Shown piece by piece: positions 1 to 3,673 of a stretch of DNA of 5,571 nucleotides (the stretch's first letter is position 1; each line of letters begins with the position of its first letter). Both the position numbers and the translations under genes were made by a program. The DNA comes from Hermodarchaeum sp048885185 (GTDB lineage Archaea > Asgardarchaeota > Hermodarchaeia > Hermodarchaeales > Hermodarchaeaceae): NCBI GenBank assembly GCA_048885185.1, contig JBHLQC010000109.1:1-5571 (forward strand), written 5' to 3'. The notes below the pieces were generated by a model that was not told where the DNA came from, did not search any database, and worked only from the letters and a program-made list of their open reading frames with translations.

Positions 1-1
1 A

Positions 2-187
2 GCAAAGATTGAGCAATTGAAGAAGGAGATAAAGAATGCTCGAAGTGAACAGAAGGCAAAGCTTCAAGCCAAAATTGACAAGCTAGAAGAGAAGCGACAA
101 AAGAAGATAGAACACGCTAAACAGCGATTAGAACAAATCAGGAAAAAACACGACGCTAAAGTGCAAGTCCTGAGAGAGAAAGATTAA
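2..187 (+). CDS. C-terminal fragment of a charged coiled-coil protein
   Basis: This frame is open from the window edge to a TAA at 185-187, giving the last 61 residues of a gene that starts upstream. Nearly every residue is Lys, Glu, Gln, Arg, Ala, Ile or Leu. There are no aromatic residues, Gly or Pro. Hydrophobic residues (Ile, Leu, Val) recur at roughly heptad spacing, for example in LQAKIDKLEEK, which indicates a long alpha-helical coiled coil. No catalytic motif or membrane segment is visible. The family cannot be named from such a tail: surface-layer, DUF-type and cytoskeletal-like proteins can all end this way. It converges on the membrane-protein gene, with 34 bases between the two stop codons. 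Low-complexity Lys/Glu sequence can arise by chance in A-rich DNA, but the clean run to a stop just before an intergenic T/A-rich signal supports a real gene. Confidence 0.65.
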   Translation, partial: AKIEQLKKEIKNARSEQKAKLQAKIDKLEEKRQKKIEHAKQRLEQIRKKHDAKVQVLREKD

Positions 188-227
188 AATTTAATGCAAA
201 AAAAGGAAAATGGTTCAATCTTCACAC
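183..227. repeat. Short dispersed repeat, copy A
   Basis: It has two parts. The first is the AT palindrome ATTAAAATTTAAT (183-195; arms ATTAAA/TTTAAT around one A). The second is the 15-mer GTTCAATCTTCACAC (213-227). The same two parts occur in the same order and orientation at 3584-3625, where the palindrome has a T at its centre and the spacer is 14 rather than 17 bases. Here the palindrome overlaps the stop of the coiled-coil gene, and the 15-mer overlaps the stop codon of the membrane-protein gene (222-224). It could be a dispersed element or a coincidence in AT-rich DNA. Confidence 0.4.
198..204 (-). terminator. Oligo-T terminator of the membrane-protein gene
   Basis: Seven consecutive T on the minus strand, in the context CCTTTTTTTGC, begin 17 bases after the stop codon at 222-224. 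Archaeal RNA polymerase commonly terminates at oligo-T tracts without needing a hairpin. The spacing and the convergent gene arrangement fit this reading. Confidence 0.5.
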
Positions 228-992
228 TATTTGGGAAGAGGGGTGTCTCACTAGGGTCGGAAGCAGCAAGCCATAGAACGAGATGAAGATGAGTGGAGCG
301 TGAAGAATTAGCAACCACAGAGGATAACCTGGCATTACAAAAAACGACAAAACATTGAAAAATCCAAAAACTAACCCAACAAAACTCGTGACTCTCAAAA
401 CACGTTTGTTAACATTTGGATAAATCAGAGTCAAGAGAGCAATTATTAACGGCGCTGTGGGACAGAACATGACTCCAAAAGAAGAAGTTAACAGCAGCAG
501 AGGATTGAAGTCAGGAGCTGCCTGAACATTCATTGGAAACCAGAAAGCCAAAAAAACAAGAGGCAACAACCAATATCTCCACAAAGACAACCTTCTGAAA
601 ACGTACTCGTTGCGAGGCTTGTAAGCTTCCCACATCCAGAACAGACCGACGACGAGAACCGAGGCTAAATTCCCTGTCACCACAACAAGTCCGTAGTTCT
701 GAGTATCCGTGACATGATTTCCGAAGGCTATGAATACGAATAGAATCCCGAAAAAGGCGCTGGCAACTCTGCCAATCTTTGAGCCGTAAAAGTAAAGGGC
801 GACGAGGAGTGTGAGCGTCGCGACGTGAATTGCTGGGGTGAGCCATGAGTATGTGCCTGCGGTCTGTGTTAGGACTTCTTTCATGACGAGCGGGGTGTCT
901 TGAGAAGGAAAAGGAACCTCGGATAGCGTCGGCAAGAATGCGAAGAACAGGAGAATTAGCAGAACCAACAGGGTTTTTCTGCTTTCTCTCAT
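222..992 (-). CDS. Predicted eight-helix integral membrane protein, unknown function
   Basis: This is a complete 256-residue protein. I see eight hydrophobic stretches long enough to span the membrane, at about residues 6-24, 52-70, 75-93, 99-122, 140-156, 163-190, 201-220 and 224-247. They are joined by short loops. The clearest basic loops (KPRNEYVFRR at 125-134 and NKRVLR at 195-200) suggest those sides face the cytoplasm. There is a Cys/Pro motif FCPTAP (176-181) inside helix 6 and scattered polar residues in helix 3/4 (GNHVTDTQN), but no signature of a transporter, protease or transferase family that I can name. The ATG at 992 is chosen because MRESRKTLLV gives a classic membrane-entry N-terminus and lies just downstream of a TATA-like box. 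No Shine-Dalgarno precedes it. The gene appears to be a single transcription unit ending at the T-run at 198-204. The coding call is firm; the function is unknown. Confidence 0.88.
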   Translation of the reverse strand: MRESRKTLLVLLILLFFAFLPTLSEVPFPSQDTPLVMKEVLTQTAGTYSWLTPAIHVATLTLLVALYFYGSKIGRVASAFFGILFVFIAFGNHVTDTQNYGLVVVTGNLASVLVVGLFWMWEAYKPRNEYVFRRLSLWRYWLLPLVFLAFWFPMNVQAAPDFNPLLLLTSSFGVMFCPTAPLIIALLTLIYPNVNKRVLRVTSFVGLVFGFFNVLSFFVMPGYPLWLLILHAPLIFISFYGLLLPTLVRHPSSQIV

Positions 993-1017
993 GATGCATC
1001 GTTATGCACCGTTTGCC

Positions 1018-1026
1018 TTAAATATT
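1018..1026 (-). promoter_or_regulatory. TATA-like box of the membrane-protein gene
   Basis: The minus strand reads AATATTTAA, centred about 30 bases before the ATG at 992. Archaeal transcription normally starts about 22-27 bases after the box centre, which puts the start near 995-1000. The transcript would therefore have a leader of only about 3-8 bases. The 8-base palindrome GATGCATC (993-1000) covers the predicted initiation site. Confidence 0.5.
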
Positions 1027-1089
1027 CACCGAAAAATAGGCATGCTTGCTTCTACACCACAAAAGTTGGTTGGTTGATTAAATCTTAAG

Positions 1090-1107
1090 CCCAAACCCAC
1101 CCAACCC
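1090..1107 (-). other. Canonical G-quadruplex motif
   Basis: The minus strand reads GGGTTGGGTGGGTTTGGG: four runs of three G with loops of 2, 1 and 3 bases. Such short loops are the most stable class of intramolecular quadruplex in vitro. It lies on the coding (non-template) strand, after the likely terminator of the propeller gene and about 65 bases upstream of the TATA box of the membrane-protein gene. It would appear in RNA only if transcription reads through. Confidence 0.7.
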
Positions 1108-1192
1108 GACTTAAACTTCAATCCATCCTTCTAAATTTGATCTAACCTATCTCAACTTTTGAATACTATCCAGACCAACTCACGAATGAGCG

Positions 1193-1213
1193 TTAAAATT
1201 AACTGAATTTTAA
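1193..1213. repeat. AT-only inverted repeat
   Basis: The perfect 8-base arms TTAAAATT (1193-1200) and AATTTTAA (1206-1213) flank a 5-base loop. With no G or C in the stem the hairpin is weak. It sits just beyond the T-run that follows the propeller gene and may contribute to 3'-end formation or be incidental. Confidence 0.4.
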
Positions 1214-1221
1214 TTGAAACT

Positions 1222-1228
1222 AAAAAAA
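1222..1228 (-). terminator. Oligo-T terminator of the propeller gene
   Basis: Seven T on the minus strand, in the context CACCTTTTTTTAG, begin 56 bases after the stop codon at 1285-1287. The CC-T7 context is the same as at the terminator proposed for the membrane-protein gene (198-204). Confidence 0.5.
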
Positions 1229-1284
1229 GGTGAGATTAGGATAAATCTCCAAAGTCGGGAATCAAACTAGTTTAAGAGTACATG

Positions 1285-3120
1285 TCAGGTAGGCTTCAAA
1301 CGATAAAGCAGATTTGCTTTGTCACCAGTGACATAGATGTATCCAGTATGTCCGACAGCCACGCCGTTGAAGTTCCCCCATGGTAAAGTTGGACTCGTGG
1401 TACCAAGTTCAAGCCCGTCAACCAACATGCTTACCTCACCTGTCTCAAGATTTATTCTTGAGACTCTCCCAGCTCCGCTCTCGACAACAACCAGATTTCC
1501 GTCTAAGTCAACAGCAAGTCCCTCAGGGTTGGAAAGACCCGTTGCAACAGGAACATATGTCGGCACACCATTAGTCACAATTCTAACGACCCAGCCTAAA
1601 GCCCAATCGGCAACATACAGGTTATCTCCGATTGCTGCAAGACCTAAAGGTACGCCCAGAACGTTCGCAATCACGGAGTCATCGCTAGCGCGAATTACTC
1701 TCCCTGATCCAGCACTAAGCTCAGCTATGACAATTTCGCTTCCAAAGTTTATTGCGTTCAACGGAATAGTTGGGGTTCCCATATAGTTTTTAACGATGAA
1801 ACCAGTTCCCGTTTGGAGGTCCCATATCTGAACTGCACTTCCTAGAAGAGACGACAATATGAGGTTTTCTCCATTAGTATCAACGGTTCCCGGAGCAATT
1901 ATGTTGTCTGGCATTCCTATCCAGTTCCGTTCTATCCTCTCAGCTCTTCCTGTCAATCCATCAAACTCTCGAAGTGCAAAGCCATCAGCCACAAAAACTG
2001 ATTCGCCCGCGTGAGAATCCTCCACAACCGCTACCCCTGATGGAGATGTCAACCCTCCCTTGCTTATCATACGAGTTACTCCGCTGGGAAGAACTTCGAA
2101 GATGCTTCCGTCTTGAGCAGACGAAACATAGAGTTGATCACGCGAATCAAATGCAAGGTTGTCCAGTCCGAAAAGACCTGTAGCTATAACTTCTTTGGCT
2201 CCAGACTCGATATCAACTCTGGAGATTTCGCCCTTCATCTGATCGGCTACATGGAGTCTTCCCTTTGAGTCGAATTTGAGGGCTGCAGTAACNNNNNNNN
2301 NNNNNNNNNNNNNNNNNNNNNNNNNNNNNNNNNNNNNNNNNNNNNNNNNNNNNNNNNNNNNNNNNNNNNNNNNNNNNNNNNNNNNNNNNNNNACTCTGGA
2401 GATTTCGCCCTTCATCTGATCGGCTACATGGAGTCTTCCCTTTGAGTCGAATTTGAGGGCTGCAGTAACGCCGAAGGCCTCATCACACACAGTTGTCATT
2501 GGGTAGGTGAAATCGTCAACGTCTATGCTGACTACTTTTTGAAATAGCCATACAGGAGCATATAGAAGGCCATCAGGTCCAAAGTCCATTCCATTCAAGA
2601 ATCCAAGAAATGGAGTAAGAGGTTCACCTGCAATTTGAACTGGTGGATCTACTAGGTCAGGGTCGAGTTCGTACAATCCATCTCCAAGGAAGTCACAGGC
2701 CACGAATAAGCGGCCATCCGCGGAGAATGTGATAGGATTGACACCTGGAGCAACGTATTGTGAAGTTGTTGTGCCGTCGGGTTTGATTCTGAACACAAAT
2801 CCATCCATGATAGAGGTATAGTATAACGACCCATCTGGTCCGAATGCAAGATCATCTGGTCCTGAGGCAGGTATTCTTTCTAGGATGTTTCCTGATTTCG
2901 GATCCATGACCACGATTTCTCCTCCAGAGATGCTTGCGATGTGCAGTTGATCATTATTGTCAAACATGATGCCGTTTGCACCGCTTATGGGTGCTCCTCG
3001 AACCAACACTTTCCCTATTCCGTTTAACGAATAACCGGGATTACTAGCCATAGCAGATAAAACAGGCACTAGCATTAGCGTTAATGCTAGAATTGAGGCA
3101 AAAACAAACGTTTTTCTCAA
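1285..3120 (-). CDS. Secreted NHL/SMP-30-like beta-propeller protein, interrupted by assembly gap
   Basis: The chosen start is the TTG at 3120, which begins MRKTFVFASILALTLMLVPV, a clear Sec signal peptide with likely cleavage after SAMA (residue 25). A strong Shine-Dalgarno precedes it. The in-frame TTG at 3177 abuts the TATA box and could not be transcribed from it. The mature protein is a chain of roughly 40-residue repeats of the type GxxFxxDGxLYVAD...GxIxRIDP, as in NHL, SMP-30/gluconolactonase and Vgb-like propellers. I count twelve (repeats 1-6 before about residue 345, 7-12 after), which would suit two six-bladed propellers. No C-terminal anchor is visible, so it is probably secreted. 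No lactonase or lyase catalytic set could be assigned; the role may be binding or enzymatic. The 34 unknown residues and one copy of the flanking duplication are probably not real. Without them the protein is 552 rather than 611 residues. Confidence 0.88.
   Translation of the reverse strand: MRKTFVFASILALTLMLVPVLSAMASNPGYSLNGIGKVLVRGAPISGANGIMFDNNDQLHIASISGGEIVVMDPKSGNILERIPASGPDDLAFGPDGSLYYTSIMDGFVFRIKPDGTTTSQYVAPGVNPITFSADGRLFVACDFLGDGLYELDPDLVDPPVQIAGEPLTPFLGFLNGMDFGPDGLLYAPVWLFQKVVSIDVDDFTYPMTTVCDEAFGVTAALKFDSKGRLHVADQMKGEISRXXXXXXXXXXXXXXXXXXXXXXXXXXXXXXXXXXVTAALKFDSKGRLHVADQMKGEISRVDIESGAKEVIATGLFGLDNLAFDSRDQLYVSSAQDGSIFEVLPSGVTRMISKGGLTSPSGVAVVEDSHAGESVFVADGFALREFDGLTGRAERIERNWIGMPDNIIAPGTVDTNGENLILSSLLGSAVQIWDLQTGTGFIVKNYMGTPTIPLNAINFGSEIVIAELSAGSGRVIRASDDSVIANVLGVPLGLAAIGDNLYVADWALGWVVRIVTNGVPTYVPVATGLSNPEGLAVDLDGNLVVVESGAGRVSRINLETGEVSMLVDGLELGTTSPTLPWGNFNGVAVGHTGYIYVTGDKANLLYRLKPT
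2216..2469. repeat. Exact 77-base duplication flanking the N gap
   Basis: Bases 2216-2292 and 2393-2469 are identical over all 77 positions, and each copy abuts the 100-N run on one side or the other. Both copies encode the same blade segment (VTAALKFDSKGRLHVADQMK and the residues after it) in the propeller frame. The identity ends exactly at the gap edges, which is how two contigs that share a k-mer-sized end look when a scaffolder joins them without merging. Confidence 0.9.
2293..2392. other. Scaffold gap of exactly 100 N
   Basis: The run of N is exactly 100 bases, the conventional filler for a gap of unknown size, so its length carries no biological information. The gene reads in the same frame on both sides only because 77 plus 100 happens to be divisible by three. 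Confidence 0.97.
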
Positions 3121-3127
3121 ATTATTA

Positions 3128-3136
3128 TCACCTCCT
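3128..3136 (-). promoter_or_regulatory. Shine-Dalgarno of the propeller gene
   Basis: The minus strand reads AGGAGGTGA, a near-perfect anti-16S match, ending 7 bases before the TTG at 3120. It decides the start in favour of this TTG over the in-frame TTG at 3177. Confidence 0.9.
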
Positions 3137-3177
3137 CTTAAACTAAATTGAAAGGTGTGTATTATTATCCCAGTCAA

Positions 3178-3185
3178 TTTTATAA
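3178..3185 (-). promoter_or_regulatory. TATA-like box of the propeller gene
   Basis: The minus strand reads TTATAAAA about 60 bases before the TTG start. Initiation about 25 bases downstream would give a leader of roughly 35 bases that contains the Shine-Dalgarno. An alternative T-rich box (TTTTTATAG on the minus strand, near 3203-3211) lies further upstream. Confidence 0.5.
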
Positions 3186-3192
3186 TTTATGT

Positions 3193-3227
3193 GGAACTTA
3201 GTTCTATAAAAACAGGAACAAAAGTTC
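3193..3227. promoter_or_regulatory. Paired short inverted repeats upstream of propeller promoter
   Basis: Two similar dyads lie just upstream of the propeller TATA box: GGAACTTAGTTC (3193-3204) and GGAACAAAAGTTC (3215-3227). Their GGAAC half-sites are 22 bases apart, about two helical turns. The first has perfect GAACT/AGTTC arms around one T; the second has GAAC/GTTC arms. A dimeric regulator contacting both on one DNA face is plausible but unproven. Confidence 0.35.
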
Positions 3228-3324
3228 AATTATTTAATCCGAATCATCGCATATAGAGAGAAGAATTGCAAATAATTACCTAATAAGTAGGGTATCTAAA
3301 AATGCACTGCATAACATTTGGCTA

Positions 3325-3364
3325 TGCGCCATTCGTTAAGGGCGCAAGCGAAGCGCGGTGCGCC
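3325..3364. other. GC-rich block with mutually exclusive hairpins
   Basis: TGCGCC occurs at 3325-3330 and again at 3359-3364, with its complement GGCGCA at 3341-3346 between them. The middle element can pair with either neighbour: a 6-base stem with a 10-base loop, or a 6-base stem with a 12-base loop. The second stem can be lengthened by GTTA (3335-3338) pairing with TAAC (3369-3372) across an asymmetric internal loop. By my count 27 of these 40 bases are G or C, while the surroundings are AT-rich. It may be a small RNA, an attenuator-like switch or the remnant of a mobile element. Confidence 0.4.
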
Positions 3365-3390
3365 GTAGTAACTGTTTAATTTGTTTTGTA

Positions 3391-3495
3391 TCAAAAAAGG
3401 GGTTCTTTGCGTCTTCTGTATATTGTTGTTTCGTTTGCTGCTCTTTCGAGTTCAATTCCTGCGCTGATTAGTTTACATTCTTCTTCAGAAGGCAT
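3391..3495 (-). CDS. Doubtful small ORF, 34 residues
   Basis: An ATG at 3495 opens a 34-residue frame (MPSEEECKLISAGIELERAA, then a stretch ending YRRRKEPLF) that stops at the TGA at 3391-3393. The frame stays open upstream of the ATG to a TGA at 3541-3543, so it could also be the tail of a decayed gene. The composition is protein-like, with a helical, charged N-terminal part and a basic C-terminus. There is no Shine-Dalgarno and no convincing TATA box close by. The stop overlaps a T6 run that could end the transcript, so it might be the last cistron of the surface-protein mRNA. I do not recognise a family. Confidence 0.25.
   Translation of the reverse strand: MPSEEECKLISAGIELERAANETTIYRRRKEPLF
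3393..3398 (-). terminator. T6 run, possible terminator
   Basis: The minus strand reads CCCCTTTTTTG, resembling the CC-T7 contexts at 198-204 and 1222-1228. It is the first run of six or more T on the minus strand after the surface-protein gene, so it could end that transcript about 280 bases past the stop, or end a small transcript from this spacer. Confidence 0.3.
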
Positions 3496-3583
3496 GAGCA
3501 AGTCAAAATTTCTTCGCGCCCTCGCAGCCCTGTAGCAACCTCACGCTTACAGTTAGCAAGTTATCAGGGATATCGGCGGGGGC

Positions 3584-3625
3584 ATTAAATTTTAATCCAA
3601 CCATGCAGAAGTTCAATCTTCACAC
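3584..3625. repeat. Short dispersed repeat, copy B
   Basis: ATTAAATTTTAAT (3584-3596) and the 15-mer GTTCAATCTTCACAC (3611-3625) repeat the two-part arrangement of copy A (183-227). The 15-mer is identical in both. This copy lies about 50 bases beyond the stop of the surface-protein gene, so both copies fall at or beyond the 3' end of a minus-strand gene. Confidence 0.4.
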
Positions 3626-3638
3626 ATCTGTCAATTAG

Positions 3639-3659
3639 GAGTTTGTGAAAACAAAACTC
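3639..3659. terminator. Hairpin after the surface-protein stop
   Basis: GAGTTTGT (3639-3646) and ACAAAACTC (3651-3659) pair with a single bulged A around a GAAA loop on the plus strand (TTTC on the minus strand). It lies about 15 bases beyond the stop codon at 3674-3676. No strong T-run follows on the minus strand, so it may protect the mRNA 3' end rather than terminate transcription. Confidence 0.35.
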
Positions 3660-3673
3660 TAAGGCTAATTCTA

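Larger units (their letters stand above)
1001..1284. other. Intergenic spacer between membrane-protein and propeller genes
   Basis: No ORF longer than about a dozen codons with a plausible start was found on either strand. The spacer holds, in minus-strand order from the propeller gene: a 10-base palindrome AAACTAGTTT (1264-1273), a T7 run (1222-1228), an AT-only hairpin (1193-1213), a G-quadruplex motif (1090-1107) and the TATA box of the membrane-protein gene (1018-1026). Nothing resembling a tRNA or insertion element is present. Confidence 0.6.
3186..3673. other. Long spacer between propeller and surface-protein genes
   Basis: These 488 bases contain no convincing full gene. From left to right they hold a pair of GAAC-type inverted repeats (3193-3227), a featureless AT-rich stretch (3228-3324), a GC-rich block with competing hairpins (3325-3364), a 34-codon minus-strand ORF (3391-3495), a stretch with no recognised feature (3496-3583), copy B of the short repeat (3584-3625) and a hairpin after the surface-protein stop (3639-3659). 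No tRNA cloverleaf was found. Confidence 0.6.

Noticed and set aside
511..999. 162-codon minus-strand frame overlapping the membrane-protein gene
   Set aside because: It lies wholly within the membrane-protein gene in another frame. Its Arg/Ser/His-rich composition is typical of a shadow frame, and it lacks any domain pattern.
1061..1110. Plus-strand GTTGGTTGGTTG followed by C-runs as a large hairpin
   Set aside because: Only GGTTGG with CCAACC pairs well. The G-quadruplex reading of the complementary strand explains the G/C runs better.
1337..1786. 149-codon plus-strand frame antisense to the propeller gene
   Set aside because: The Pro/Thr/Ser-rich translation mirrors the propeller codons, and the minus-strand frame has a signal peptide, Shine-Dalgarno and repeat structure. 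It is a shadow frame.
3121..3177. N-terminal extension of the propeller protein from TTG at 3177
   Set aside because: It would begin right at the TATA box, place the Shine-Dalgarno inside the coding region and bury the signal peptide 19 residues in.
3302..3379. 25-residue plus-strand ORF (MHCITFGYAPFVKGASEARC and five more) over the GC-rich block
   Set aside because: It has no ribosome site or promoter. The minus strand of the same block also reads open in one frame, as expected for a structured GC-rich segment. It is better treated as a structure than as a gene.
3298..3380. Integron attC site in the GC-rich block
   Set aside because: The hairpin core resembles attC, but I could not find the required complementary core ends (RYYYAAC with GTTRRRY). 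There is no integrase or cassette gene in the window.
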